Source: Adiantum capillus-veneris | Lineage: Eukaryota > Streptophyta > Polypodiopsida > Polypodiales > Pteridaceae | Reading direction: 5' to 3' | Assembly: GCA_014529385.2 (NCBI GenBank) | Contig: CM043942.1 | Span: forward strand, 53,074,647-53,136,646 | Length of the DNA: 62,000 bases | Shown: positions 10,685 through 21,014 of the stretch, one piece after another | Layout of the letters: the number at the start of each line of letters is the position of its first letter | Numbering within the stretch: the stretch's first letter is position 1 | Program-made: the position numbers and the translations under genes | The notes under the pieces: generated by a model | Seen by the model: only the letters and a program-made list of their open reading frames with translations | Told to the model about the DNA's origin: nothing | Database searches by the model: none

Positions 10685-11539
10685 AGGGGGTGCAGACAAT
10701 TTGTTGCTCAACATATTGTTGACTATGATGCTATATTATCAAGGCTTGAAGAAGTTAACTTAACACTTTTAGGTCAAAAATCAACTTTTGGAGCTAAGGA
10801 GGTCTTAATTGTGGGACATATGTGTAGTTCTGAAGGAAGAAGGCCAAGTCCAACAAAAGTTGAAGCAATCCAAAAGATGAAGGATACATGTTCTTCAGTT
10901 ACTGAGGTTCGTCGATTCTTAGGCGCATGTGTGTTCTATCGTATTTGGCTGCCACACTTTGCCCATGTTGCAGAGGTGCTGTATCAATTGCTACGAAAGG
11001 TAAGAGGTTTGTTTTTGAATAAGTTCACAAACAAGCTATTAAGAAATTAAAGAAGATGCTTCTTGAGGCTCCGACCTTGAGGAAAGTTGATTATAAATGT
11101 GACAGGCCAGTTATTTTAACAGTTGACACTAGCCCGAAAGGTATTGGATGGGCTATAGGTCAGGATGATATTGAAGGACAAAGGTATGCAGTGAGATTTG
11201 GAGCCAAGGTGCTCAATTATTGTCAATGAGGATATCCGCAGGTTAAGAGGGCACTTTGGGGCGTTGCTACTGCTCTAAGGACCGATAAAGAATACTTTAG
11301 TGGAGCTTCCGTTGTGGTAGAGACAAATTGCTTGCCACTGATAGGGATGATTGCAAATTGCTCTACTCCGGACATTTCCATGCTACGATGGATAGCGTAT
11401 ATCAAGTCTCTTAACCCTGAATTTTGTCATATTGTAGGTAGAGATAAGCCTGTTGTAGATATGTTATCAAGAGCCAGGTTTGAAGATGAAGAAGAGATGC
11501 TGACCACGAGTGATGATGTTGACTTGACGTTCTACACGT
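10685..11539 (+). pseudogene. RT thumb and RNase H of element A, interrupted by element B
   Basis: After the stop at 10,684 the frame resumes with a thumb region (GHMCSSEGRRPSPTKVEAI, VRRFLGACVFYR). After a frameshift near 11,010 an RNase H follows (VILTVDTSPKGIGWAIG, RFGAKVLNY, CHIVGRDKPVVDMLSRA). A TGA at 11,227-11,229 sits where CGA would fit. At 11,539 the frame is cut by the LTR of element B. It continues at 21,015 in the same frame once B and one copy of the ACGT target duplication are removed. Confidence 0.82.
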
Positions 11540-12696
11540 TGTTGGGCGCATTTTTGACACCCCTTTTTTTGTAAATTTGTACATATGGACATGACGCCCG
11601 ATGTCAAAAGGGCGTGTGGACTTTCTTTTTGTGGGTTTTTTAGCTTGCTTTAGCAAGCACATGTACATGCACTGCAAGTCGCTAGTCTAGTGACAGCTAT
11701 CGGGCTACTGTAAGTGCCCGTGAGTGAGTTTTTTGAAGTGAGCCTTGTATATAACTAAAACTCATGTACAAACTTTAAAAAAGTTCATCCAAACATCAGA
11801 AATTTGCAGGTTTTAGCTCGTTGTGTCTCCTTGGTGCTCTTGGATGCAGTTTTTTGCCCCGACTAGCCTTCTCTACGTGTAGGGTGAAATCATGTTAACC
11901 TGTCATGATTTTTCATGTCTCGGACAATGCTAACTAGCACAATTTTGACATATGCTAACTAGTACAATAACTTGAGCTACATCTCCAAGATCTATGACAT
12001 GATATATCAATAGAAAGCACTTGAAACAAGTAATCCAAATGTACAACCTCCGACAAATTTTGATATTATTTGTAAAAAAATTTACCGGACTCCCAATGTT
12101 TCGAAGATGTGCTAACTTGAAACTGCTAACTAGCACAAAAAGCGCGACAGGTTAACATGCTTTCACCCTGTAGTTGTGTTGGGACAGCTTTTTGTTCTCG
12201 TCAATTTTGCTCATGGAGGCATATGGAGTCAATTTTGGTTATCTTCAGATTTCTCGCCATTCATTTTTCAATATTTTTTTCAAGCTTTAAAGTGCCCCAA
12301 TTGGAGTTGTTCTCTTCAGGTTACGACTAGTTCTCTGCAGGGTTATGGCTATGGCAACCTAGTGGCAAATTGTGTGTAGACAGATTCGGAGGGAATGTAT
12401 CTACGAATTGTGGAATTGATGTTGAAGTTATGGGTTTGTGATGTTTGATTGTGAAAGGAGAGGCTCTCGTCTTCATCTGCATTGGTCGGCGTGTGCTTTA
12501 AATCCGTGCTTTGACAGGGTTTTGCTCCTAAGTGACATTGGGTGGGCGACGGCTAGTAAATTCCCAAGGGTCTACTCCTATTGGATTGGTGGTGTTTCAA
12601 AAATATTTTGCAAAGATTTTGGTGTCCTGTAGTTCTCTTTCAACGCTCTTGGGTGACATCACTATAGAGGTGTTTCAGTTTGCTTGTTTCCCAACA
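11540..12696 (+). repeat. 5' LTR of element B (contains a MITE)
   Basis: The LTR starts TGTTGGG and ends CCCAACA, a perfect 7-bp inverted terminus. Without the MITE at 11,882-12,168 and its 4-bp duplication it is about 866 bp, against 872 bp for the 3' LTR at 20,143-21,014. By eye the two differ by roughly 5 percent. It contains a GCTTGC-TTTA-GCAAGC hairpin near 11,641-11,660. The target duplication is ACGT (11,536-11,539 and about 21,013-21,016). Confidence 0.92.
11882..12168. mobile_element. MITE (287 bp) inside the LTR of element B
   Basis: The left end GGGTGAAATCATGTTAACC and the right end (reverse complement GGGTGAAAGCATGTTAACC) are terminal inverted repeats of at least 22 bp with one mismatch. 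TGTA flanks both sides (11,878-11,881 and 12,169-12,172). The 3' LTR of B holds the empty site, CTACGTGTAG followed directly by the sequence that resumes at about 12,173. Inside, the phrase GCTAACTAG(C/T)ACA recurs three times. There is no coding capacity. The superfamily is not clear from the ends. Confidence 0.9.
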
Positions 12697-12702
12697 GTGT
12701 TT

Positions 12703-12718
12703 TGGTGCCCGCCACCAA
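12703..12718 (+). promoter_or_regulatory. Primer-binding site of element B
   Basis: TGGTGCCCGCCACC begins six bases after the LTR end. TGG at its start pairs with the CCA of a tRNA 3' end, and the position is that of a minus-strand primer site. I cannot name the tRNA. Confidence 0.65.
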
Positions 12719-12760
12719 GGAATCGCTTCAAGTTACCTTCAGTTTACAGATTTTGAAGAC

Positions 12761-13885
12761 ATGGCATTTAATTTTCCGGAGTTTAATGGAAAATCAAATG
12801 AAAGTTCCAAAGCTTTCATTGAGAGAATGGAGTTTGCTTGCCTTCTTGCTGACAAGCAAGACCTAGAGTTGGTGTTGCGAATCTTCTATTTGTGTTTGAA
12901 GGGAGATACTAGGGAATGGTTGGAAGGCTACGAAAAGGAGCTAAAATCAGCCCAACCTCCTCAAGTTATGACTTATGAAATGGTAAGTCATGCTTTTCTT
13001 ACACACTTTCAACAGGAGGAAGACCCACAAAAGGTATGGCAGTCTATTCAAGGCTTAGTACAAGGTGAAGGCCAAACCATAGAAGACTTTGTCAAGGCAT
13101 TCAATGCATTATGGACAAAGTGGTGTACATCTTTCGGGGCTAAAATTCCGCTAGCCATGTTGAAGAAGGACAGGTTTCTTGCAAGTTTGAGGAGTAACCT
13201 ATGCTTGAAGGTAGAGCTCAAGCAGCCAAGGACCTTTGAGGAGGTAGTTGAAATTGCAAAGAATAAAGAGTGGAAAGCAAAGCGTCTTCATCAACTTGGA
13301 ATCAATGTCGAGCCAAAGCTTGAAGTGAAAGTGGTAGAGCAACCAAGGGTCCTCATCAGGGAGCCACGTTATGATCAACAAGCTTCTCATGATGTGAATG
13401 CCTTTCGCAAGGAGATGCAAGAGGTTGTCGGTCTTATGAAGAATCTTATTGTGCATATGATTGGAGGTGGAAGAGGTCAAAGCTATGGATATGGACGTGG
13501 TTATGGAAGCAATGAGGGTTATACAGGTGGTAGAGGAAGAGGCATGGCTGGAAGAGGGGATATGTTTCAATGTTACAATTGTGGTGAATCGGGTCAAAAA
13601 AGCCCTCAATGTGACAAGCCAAAGAGAATGGGTGGTGACATGTTTCCTCTTCCTCCACAAATTTCTTCTCGAGCTCAAGATTATGGTATTGAGATTAAAG
13701 GGGAAGCAGGACCAAGTGGATTGACAGCAGAAGAAAAGGGCAAAACAAAAGTGGTAAGCATAATCCGTTTGGAGAAGAAAGAGGATGATTTGGGAGCTAT
13801 GGTCATGCCTGTAGGTAAGAGGGTTACAAGAGATCATGACATGAGTGATGCAAGTCCCAGCCATAAAAGAGGGAAACAGGTATAA
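12761..13885 (+). CDS. gag of element B (Tat-like Ty3)
   Basis: This 375-codon frame (ATG at 12,761, MAFNFPEFNG) has a retrotransposon gag domain in its first 190 residues (LCLKGDTREWLEGYEKEL, then QTIEDFVKAFNALW). A coiled segment and an RGG/YG-rich basic region (GRGQSYGYGRGYGSN) follow, then one zinc knuckle and a charged tail. It would form the particle in which the RNA is copied. The knuckle reads CYNCGESGQKSPQC, so the zinc-binding histidine is glutamine. Upstream in-frame sequence reaches into the LTR, so I chose the ATG after the PBS. Pol lies in the -1 frame downstream. Confidence 0.85.
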   Translation: MAFNFPEFNGKSNESSKAFIERMEFACLLADKQDLELVLRIFYLCLKGDTREWLEGYEKELKSAQPPQVMTYEMVSHAFLTHFQQEEDPQKVWQSIQGLVQGEGQTIEDFVKAFNALWTKWCTSFGAKIPLAMLKKDRFLASLRSNLCLKVELKQPRTFEEVVEIAKNKEWKAKRLHQLGINVEPKLEVKVVEQPRVLIREPRYDQQASHDVNAFRKEMQEVVGLMKNLIVHMIGGGRGQSYGYGRGYGSNEGYTGGRGRGMAGRGDMFQCYNCGESGQKSPQCDKPKRMGGDMFPLPPQISSRAQDYGIEIKGEAGPSGLTAEEKGKTKVVSIIRLEKKEDDLGAMVMPVGKRVTRDHDMSDASPSHKRGKQV

Positions 13886-14811
13886 GTAAAGAGAAGAAGA
13901 AGAGAAAGCCCAGGAAACATTACAATGCATCTGACTTTCCTTTGGGAGAAGGGCAACCAAATTATAGTTTAAGGGCAGATTTGGTGGGTAGAAAGGCTGA
14001 TGTTACCTTTGGGAAACTCATGGAGATGTGTCCCAAGTTAAAGAGGCAATGGAAGCACGTAGTCAACCCCATGAAGAAGGAGCCTACAAGGGGGTCAGTG
14101 AGAGTCCTATCTTTGAATGAGCTACCTGATATATGCCCCACTATGGATGCATGGCATACGAGGAAGTGCATTGGAGAGGCTTATATTGATGGAGGTGCAC
14201 AGGTATGTGTTATTACTCAAGCTTGTGTATCAAAGTTGGGACTCAACATGGTGTAGAATTCAGGTTGTGTATCAAAGTTGGGACTCAACATGGTGAAGAA
14301 TTTAGGTTTTTGCATAAAGCTTGCCAACCAATCAAGGGTGAGATGCTTGGGAGTTGTAAAGGACTTGGAGATGGATGTGTTTGATGTTAAAGTGCTGGTC
14401 AATTGCCATGTTATGCCCGTAGGTATTGGTGCTTTCCCTCTCATCCTTGGAAGACCATGGTTACAGGCAACCAAAGCTATACATAATTGGGGACATGGTA
14501 CCATCACTCTCTACAATAGAAGGGGTGATAACAAGAAGTTTGACATGGCTAGCAAGAAATATTTGGATGCTAATTTTGATGAGAAAAGTGATGAAGAAGA
14601 GTCCTCAAGTGAAGAAGAAGACAATGGGGATGATGGCAGTGAAGTGGAAGATAGTAGCGATAGTGATCTAGATGTTTCCTCCTTGTTTCTTGAAGAAGAG
14701 CATGATGAGAAACAAATATTTCTTGGCCTTATGGAGAATGAGGATATCTCCGGTCCTTATGATCAAATTGAAGAGCTGATGCAACCCAAAGTTCAACCTA
14801 ATGTCAAATAG
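13886..14811 (+). pseudogene. Protease region of element B
   Basis: Basic linker, then a retropepsin with YIDGGAQVCVIT near 14,190, then flap and helix regions ending ILGRPWLQATKAI near 14,450, then a very acidic Ser/Glu/Asp tail (14,575-14,710). A 42-bp tandem duplication at 14,223-14,306 sits just after the active site, and its first unit has acquired a TAG. Otherwise the protein would continue in frame. It is preceded by gag in another frame and followed by the start of RT at 14,827. Confidence 0.82.
14223..14306 (+). repeat. 42-bp in-frame tandem duplication in protease of B
   Basis: Two adjacent 42-bp units (14,223-14,264 and 14,265-14,306) each encode CVSKLGLNMV and neighbours. They differ at two bases, one of which makes TAG in the first unit where the second has AAG. 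Other elements have the segment once. Confidence 0.93.
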
Positions 14812-15006
14812 GAGCTGATACAAGGTATGTTGTCTCCCGACTTGACTAGTCATGAGAAGGGTGAGTACCTACATATGATACAACAATTTCCCCAATTATT
14901 CATCACTTCTTATGAGGAAATTAGAGGCTTTCAGGGAGAGGGAATCCACATTCCAATCAAGGAAGGAGCTCATCCCGTACGCCAAAAGCTAAGGAGAATT
15001 GGGCAC
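14812..15006 (+). pseudogene. N-terminal part of RT of element B
   Basis: The frame starting near 14,827 encodes HEKGEYLHMIQQFPQLF and HPVRQKLRRIGH, the usual lead-in to a Ty3 RT. The expected continuation (LKEEVDKLLEAGF) is found at 17,023 onward. The two are separated by 2,016 bp, and joining at 15,006/17,023 keeps the frame. Confidence 0.85.
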
Positions 15007-17022
15007 GTTGTCGAGAAATTGTGGTCTTGCCAAGAAAGCACCGGGCTTATGGCTGTGAGAGTTTGTGAGAGAACTCAACAAAAACTATATGAAGGAGTTA
15101 AACCATAGATTCCATGAAGACTAGGGTTTGGAAAGAAGTACAATCAAAGAAGCCCACCCATTCTCTCTTGCACTCACACGGACAAAGAAAGAACACAAAA
15201 GAGAATGTCAAAATAGCACAAAGATGAAAACATCAAGGCTATGGTCATATCGTATCATGGGTAATATGAAAGGGTTAATAGATGAGTTAATGGAATTCAA
15301 TCTTGGCTGACCAAATATGCTACGAATTGTTCTTTGGAATTGTAGTTTTGTGCTTACCATAATATATATATTTTGTCTAGTGATTGGGATTAATTGTCTG
15401 TACAAATCCTCTTGGTTCAAAGCAAGATAACTACGCTTACGTCAAAAGAAAAGTTATAGTCTATGAGAGGTAGTATGATGGGATCCGGTGATAGAAGTAT
15501 TTCATTGAGCCTTTCTGGGCCAAAGAGAAACACTATACGTTGTTGAAAGTGTATTTTACGGCTAATCCATATGTTAATTTTAATAGATCGTACAGAGTGA
15601 AAGCGATAGAAATTATCATCATGTGGGTTATTAATCTAGGATAGTATGTGAGAAATGTAGATATGAGAGAAGTGAAGAGATGAGAAGTTTCCCTCCCAAG
15701 CCCTATTCTTGCCCGTAGGCAATAAGGATACTGCGGGGAGAGATGTACCTGTAGCAAGGAGAACCTATAATTTGTAGAGAGGATGAATTACTAAGAGTGA
15801 GAGAGATAGGTTTGGTTAAGGAGATGAGATTAGATATATATATATATAATGGGTTAGAGATGAAAAAGAAAACAACAAGAAATCAAGAAAACATCAATGT
15901 AGAACACATCTTACTTGACAAACCCTTCGGCACCATTATTGATGGAGAGAGAAGAAGAGGGGAGAATTCAACTTTGATTGATACGCCAAGTCCATGCCCT
16001 TCTTTGATTAGAGTTGATCTTCCAAGGATAGCATGCAAGGATGGCTAGTCTTCCTCTAGGAGAAAGTGTAGGCTTAGGCTTATGTTAATGGCTAAGTACA
16101 ATTAGGCATTACTACCCACTCCCTCAAGAATTCCTCTCATCAATGGCTTGAATGCTTGAGTTCATTTTCAAGGGAGAAGAGGTCCCCTTTTGTAGGTGAA
16201 GGGAATCCCCAAGGGTTTACACAAGAAGAGAGGAGTCAGTGTGAACAGGAATTGAAAAAGTCGGAAATGAGCTGTCCCTGCATGATGTGGGCAGACTGGG
16301 GTCCAATATTTTGATCATATCTCTTCAACCGTATCTCCAAATAAAAAAGTAAAAATATGGGAAAAAAATGCTGCTCATTAGCTATGATTTTCATTTTAAA
16401 ATCGTTTTCCAATTCAGATTGGAACCTTGTGTAAAAAATTCATCAAAATAGGGTCCATTTCTGGCAGCAAAAGTCTTCCTGTGGTCCCCTTAGCTTAGAC
16501 TTTCATTTGATTCCAAAGGACACCTCATGCCATATGAAAGCATGACATTGCTCCTTGAAAAATTTTTGTAATCATGCTTGCAATAATGCATTAAAATAAG
16601 TGTATCTTTGAAATCATGCCACCTAGTGTCCCACTAGGATTTGATTCCCTCCTAGTAGCTATTTAAAAAGAAATATAAGAAAAATATGAAAAATACATAG
16701 AATATATATATATTGGAGTTTACCTTAGATATAGGATCTAACTAGGGTGTGAGATGATAATGAGATAGTAGAAATAAAGAATCAATGTTTTTTGCCCCAA
16801 GTTAAACAGGCGGAGCTATTGATGCTTTTCCCATAGTATTTTCTGATGGTGGTAAAGTAAGAATAGGTTACCCTTGAGAAAAATAATAGGATGAGATAGA
16901 AGGCTTATTATTATACCTAAATATGCATATGTACATTATAGAAAAGATAATTATGTATCTAAAATTACAAGATAGATCTTGTAGCATGCGTTCCCACTAT
17001 GTACGTGTCACAGCACGACAAC
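15007..17022. mobile_element. 2,016-bp insertion in RT of element B
   Basis: The insertion begins GTTGTCG and ends CGACAAC. With flanking bases the inverted repeat is 9 bp (ACGTTGTCG/CGACAACGT). No clear target duplication is visible. There is no coding domain. It contains A+T-rich segments and a TATATA run near 15,837-15,847, and part of it (16,280-16,520) resembles 4,905-5,150. An alternative reading is a GT-AG intron, because it also begins GT and a CACAG lies at 17,009-17,013. I favour a non-autonomous DNA insertion. Confidence 0.6.
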
Positions 17023-18870
17023 GTACAACTTAATGCTTTAAAGGAAGAGGTAGACAAGCTTCTTGAAGCAGGTTTCATATGTCCTGTGAGCACTGCAGAA
17101 TGGGTGAGTCCTGTTGTTGTCACACCCAAGAAGGATGGAAATTGGAGGATATGTGTTGATTTTAAGCCTGTAAACGCAGCCAAGAAGAGGGATCCATACC
17201 CTCTTCCTTTCATAGATGACATACTTGATTCTTTTGCAGGGCATGAGAGGTATAGCATATGTGATGGATTCTCTGGATATTTTCAGCTCACCTTGGCTTT
17301 AGAAGATCGAAATAAGACCACAATTATCACGCCATGGGGATGCTTTTGTTATTGTGTGCTTCCTTTTGGTCTTATGAATGGTTGTGCGTGGTATCAAAAG
17401 CACGTCGACAAGGTGTTCTCTCCCTTTCTTGGCAAGTTTGTGAAGGATCTTATTGATGACTTTTGTGTTTATAGCTCTAGAAAGGATCATTGTGCAAAGC
17501 TTGTGATGGCATTGAAGCAATATGATGAAAGTGGAGGTCAACTCAACCCAAAGAAGTGTCATCTTGCTCAACCAAGAGTGAAGTTTTTGGGGCATATGAT
17601 CTCAGAGAATGGGATTGAAGCGGATCCTGACAAAGTGAATGCTTTGGTGCTCCTCCCATCACCTAAAGATACAAAACAACTTTCTATTTTTATTCAAAAG
17701 GTGAAGTATATGGCAAGGTTCATTCCTTTGTCCTCTCAACTTCTTTATCCTCTACAACAAGTAGCAAGGTTGGATCCTCTACAATGGACAAATGAATGTG
17801 AAGAGGTTTTTCAAGGTATCAAAGAGGTTCTTGGTTCTCTTCCTGCTATGCAAGCTCCTAATTGGGATAAGGAGTTTTATGTGAATCCATCAGTAGGTGA
17901 GGATGCTATTGGAGCTATGCTTCTTCAACGAGGTAACAATTCCCACTACATGAAGCCTATCTATTGTGCTAGCAGGGTGAAGCTAGAGGTGGAAAGAGGC
18001 TATACTGAGGTGGATCTCATTATGGTAAGCGTGATTTATGCATGTAGAAGGTTTAGGCACTACCTTCTCCCTAAACCATTCACATTCCTCACTAGCTACA
18101 CTCTTCTACCTCAATTGGTGAATAGCCCTACTTTGTCAAAGAGGCTCATGAAGTGGATTATGGAGCTACAGGAATTCCAATTCTCTTTTCTTGTTGAGGA
18201 GAGTACAAGGGCTACATTGGCTGATTTGTTTACCTATAAGGAAATCCCTCTTCTTCTTAAGGAGGATGCAATGAAGAAGCAACACATGGAAGCTCCTGAC
18301 ATGGACAATGCCTATCTATTGTTTTTTGATGGCTCTTACAGGAAAGCGCATGATGAAGCTTCAGGAGGTGTGGTAATCTATGATCCTCAAGGTGCTTTGG
18401 TAACTAAAAGTATTTTGAAGCTTACCGCACAAAGCAACAATGAAGCTGAGTATGCTACTTTGGAGAAAGGTCTCAACCTTTGCCTTGAGCTTGGCATCCA
18501 TCGTGTGAGGGTAAGAGGTGATGCTCTTTTGGTGGTTAAGCAAGTACTTGGGGTGTGGCAAAGTAAGAATCCAAGGCTGAAAAATATGTGTTTTCAAGTG
18601 AAGAATATGCTTAAGCATTTTGAAGCTTGGAGCTTAAGGCATGTGGACAGGTCTCAAAATGAAGAAGCACATGGTGCAGCGCAAGCTTCAATTGGGCATT
18701 TGTATGTAATAAGGGTTGATTCTTCTCTTTATTTGGGAAGGGAAGATTTAGAGAGGGAGGAAGAGTTTCTACAAGCAGGTATGCTTCCATCAGAGTTGGA
18801 GAAGCCAAAAAAGTACGCCTTCCTACGTCGTGCCAAAAGGTATGCGCTACTTGTGATGCCTTGTATATGA
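17023..18870 (+). CDS. RT, RNase H and second RNase H of element B
   Basis: This open frame of over 600 codons (open from 16,999) holds the RT palm (WVSPVVVTPKKDGNWRICVD, CDGFSGYFQL, catalytic LIDDFCVYS near 17,455). A thumb follows (VKFLGHMISENGIEADPDKV), then a Ty3 RNase H (17,850-18,230) and an archaeal-type RNase H (18,300-18,700). In the first RNase H the usual catalytic aspartate position reads FYVNPS, so Asp is Asn. In the second, FFDGS, NNEAEYATL and VRGDALLVV keep three acids but the last is His (NEEAHGAAQ). A degenerate first RNase H next to an extra one is known for Tat elements. It is followed by integrase in another frame. Confidence 0.9.
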   Translation, partial: VQLNALKEEVDKLLEAGFICPVSTAEWVSPVVVTPKKDGNWRICVDFKPVNAAKKRDPYPLPFIDDILDSFAGHERYSICDGFSGYFQLTLALEDRNKTTIITPWGCFCYCVLPFGLMNGCAWYQKHVDKVFSPFLGKFVKDLIDDFCVYSSRKDHCAKLVMALKQYDESGGQLNPKKCHLAQPRVKFLGHMISENGIEADPDKVNALVLLPSPKDTKQLSIFIQKVKYMARFIPLSSQLLYPLQQVARLDPLQWTNECEEVFQGIKEVLGSLPAMQAPNWDKEFYVNPSVGEDAIGAMLLQRGNNSHYMKPIYCASRVKLEVERGYTEVDLIMVSVIYACRRFRHYLLPKPFTFLTSYTLLPQLVNSPTLSKRLMKWIMELQEFQFSFLVEESTRATLADLFTYKEIPLLLKEDAMKKQHMEAPDMDNAYLLFFDGSYRKAHDEASGGVVIYDPQGALVTKSILKLTAQSNNEAEYATLEKGLNLCLELGIHRVRVRGDALLVVKQVLGVWQSKNPRLKNMCFQVKNMLKHFEAWSLRHVDRSQNEEAHGAAQASIGHLYVIRVDSSLYLGREDLEREEEFLQAGMLPSELEKPKKYAFLRRAKRYALLVMPCI

Positions 18871-19112
18871 AGGGGGCTGATCTTGTGATGAGAAAAGTGC
18901 CTTGGAAAGAGTAAATTTACAAAATTTTAGAGGAGAATCATGAGGGTTCTTGTGATGGTCACTTTGCTTCAAAGATCACTTTGCAAAAAGTCTTGCAATA
19001 GGGTTATGTGTGGCCAAGTGTTCAACGTGATGTTCATCATTGATGCAAGTCTTGTAAAGAGTGTCAAAGCATGGAAAATAGGGTTCTCAAATCATAAATT
19101 AGAGGCACCATT
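18871..19112 (+). pseudogene. Integrase zinc domain of element B (broken)
   Basis: In shifting frames this stretch encodes KGADLVMRKVPWKE, NHEGSCDGHFASKITLQKVLQ, GYVWPSVQRDVHHWCKSCKECQ: the HHCC module that precedes an integrase core. A TAG near 18,999 and at least one frameshift break it. The same peptide order is in element D near 2,700-2,860. Confidence 0.78.
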
Positions 19113-20057
19113 GTGTCTTATGATGTGTTTGAGAAGTGGGGTATTGATACAATAGGTCCTCTACCTGTGACAGCTAGAGGCAAATGTTACATACTTACTG
19201 TTGTTGATTATCTATCCAGGTGGGCCGAAGCCAAAGCTGTTAAGCACATCACGAGTAAATATGTTTCCTTATTTATATATGAAGATATTTTTTGCAAATT
19301 TGGTATGCCATTGGAGTTACTTTCTGACAAGGGTCCAGGTTTCAGGGGAGAGTTGGTGGATTTTCTATGTGAGAAGCTTCATGTGCATCACAGGTTTACT
19401 ACTCCATATTATCCCCAATGCAATGGCATGAATGAAAGGTTTAATGGAGAGCTCATAAGGATGCTTACAAAGATGACAAGAAACAATGTGAAGACTTGGG
19501 ATTTAGAGCTACCTTGTGCTCTATGGGCTTACAGGACTGCCATCAAATCAGGTACTGGTTTTTCTCCCTTCCATCTAGTTTTTGCCAAAGAGGCTTTACT
19601 TCCTATTGAGGTGGAGATACCAGCCTTGAAGATGATGATAAATCTTGAAGAAGAGCCCAATGATGAAGTCAAGGAAAGACTTTTATATTTGCAACGTGTA
19701 CAATTGGATAGGGTGTTAGATTTTGAGCATTATGAGCAGGTCTTGAAGAAGAATCAAGCAAAGGCAAATGAGAAGGTAAAGGACAAGGACATCAAAAAGG
19801 GTGACATGGTGCTTCGTTACAATAGTAAGCTTGATAGCACTTTTCAAAAGAAATTTCAAATCAAGTGGCAAGGTCCTTTCTTGGTCTTAAACGGGTTTCC
19901 AAATGGCACATATCAGCTTGCTGACTTGGATGGTACCACGCATAAAGCACATGTGAATGGCTACAGGTTGAAGAAGTATATTGCAAGGTTGATGACTGTG
20001 ATTGAGGATGAGCCTTCTTTTGAAGAATTTTCTGATCATGTTTCTAATGATAGATGA
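19113..20057 (+). CDS. Integrase core and C-terminus of element B
   Basis: An open 314-codon frame starts just before FEKWGIDTIGPLP. The DDE acids are in GIDTIGP, LSDKGPGF and GMNERFNGE. The C-terminal DNA-binding part has MVLRYNSKLDSTFQKKF and WQGPFLVLNGF, then HVNGYRLKKY. It joins element cDNA to the chromosome. The true N-terminus lies in the broken zinc domain upstream. A short spacer with a purine-rich run (GCGGGCTGGGGTGTGG, 20,120-20,135) follows before the 3' LTR. All three catalytic residues are present. Confidence 0.9.
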   Translation: MSYDVFEKWGIDTIGPLPVTARGKCYILTVVDYLSRWAEAKAVKHITSKYVSLFIYEDIFCKFGMPLELLSDKGPGFRGELVDFLCEKLHVHHRFTTPYYPQCNGMNERFNGELIRMLTKMTRNNVKTWDLELPCALWAYRTAIKSGTGFSPFHLVFAKEALLPIEVEIPALKMMINLEEEPNDEVKERLLYLQRVQLDRVLDFEHYEQVLKKNQAKANEKVKDKDIKKGDMVLRYNSKLDSTFQKKFQIKWQGPFLVLNGFPNGTYQLADLDGTTHKAHVNGYRLKKYIARLMTVIEDEPSFEEFSDHVSNDR

Positions 20058-20142
20058 AGTGAAGACTCCCTCATGTGGTTTACATGATCTCTTTTGTGCT
20101 ACTGACCATGAATGATCTAGCGGGCTGGGGTGTGGCAAACTA

Positions 20143-21014
20143 TGTTGGGTGCATTTTTGACACCCCGTTTTTTGTAAATTTGTACATATGGACATGACGC
20201 CCGATGTCAAAAGGGCATGTGGGATTTCTTTTTGTGGGTTTTTTAGCTTGCTTTAGCAAGCACATGTACATGCACTACAACTCGCTAGTCTAGTGACATC
20301 TGTCGGGCTATTATAAGTGCCCGTGAGTGAGTTTTTTGAAGTGAGCCTTGTATATAACTAAAACTCATGTACAAACTTAAAGAAATCTCAGCCAAACATC
20401 AGAAATTTTCAGGGTTTAGCTCGTTGTGTCTCCTTGGTGCTCTTGGATGCAGTTTTTTGCCCCGACTAGCCTTCTCTACGTGTAGTCGTGTTGGGACAGC
20501 TTTCTGTTCGCATCAATTTTGCTCATGGAGTCATATGGAATCAATTTTGGTTATCTTTAGCTTTCTCGCCAGTCATTTTTCAATATTTTTTTCAAGCTTT
20601 AAAGTGCCCCAATTGGAGTTGTTCTCTTCAAGTTACGACTAGTTCTCTGCAGGGTTATGGCTATGGCAGCCTAGTGGCAAATTGTGTGTAGACAGATTCG
20701 GAGGGCATGTATCTACGAATTGTTGAATTGATGTTGAATTTATGGGTTTGTGATGTTTGATTATGAAAGGAGAGGATCTCGTCTTCATCTACATTGGTCG
20801 GCGTGTGCTATAAATCCATGCTTTGACAGTGTTTTGCTCTATGTGACATAGTCTCTTGGGTGGGCGACGGCTAGTAAATTCCCAAGGGTCTACTCCTATT
20901 GGACTGGTGGTGTTTCAAAAATATTTTTCAAATATTTTGGTGTCTTGTAGCTCTCTTTCAACGCTCTTGGGTGACAGCACTATAGAGGTGTTTCAGTTTG
21001 CTTGTTTCCACAAC
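20143..21014 (+). repeat. 3' LTR of element B
   Basis: It begins TGTTGGG after a polypurine tract and matches the 5' LTR throughout, lacking the MITE. The terminal bases CCACAAC differ slightly from CCCAACA at the 5' LTR end. ACGT and the continuing frame of element A follow at once. Confidence 0.92.

Noticed and set aside
13871-13877. GGGAAAC as a -1 frameshift site between gag and protease of element B
   Set aside because: The heptamer is canonical in sequence but is not in the zero-frame phase (codons read GGG AAA CAG), so slippage there is not expected.
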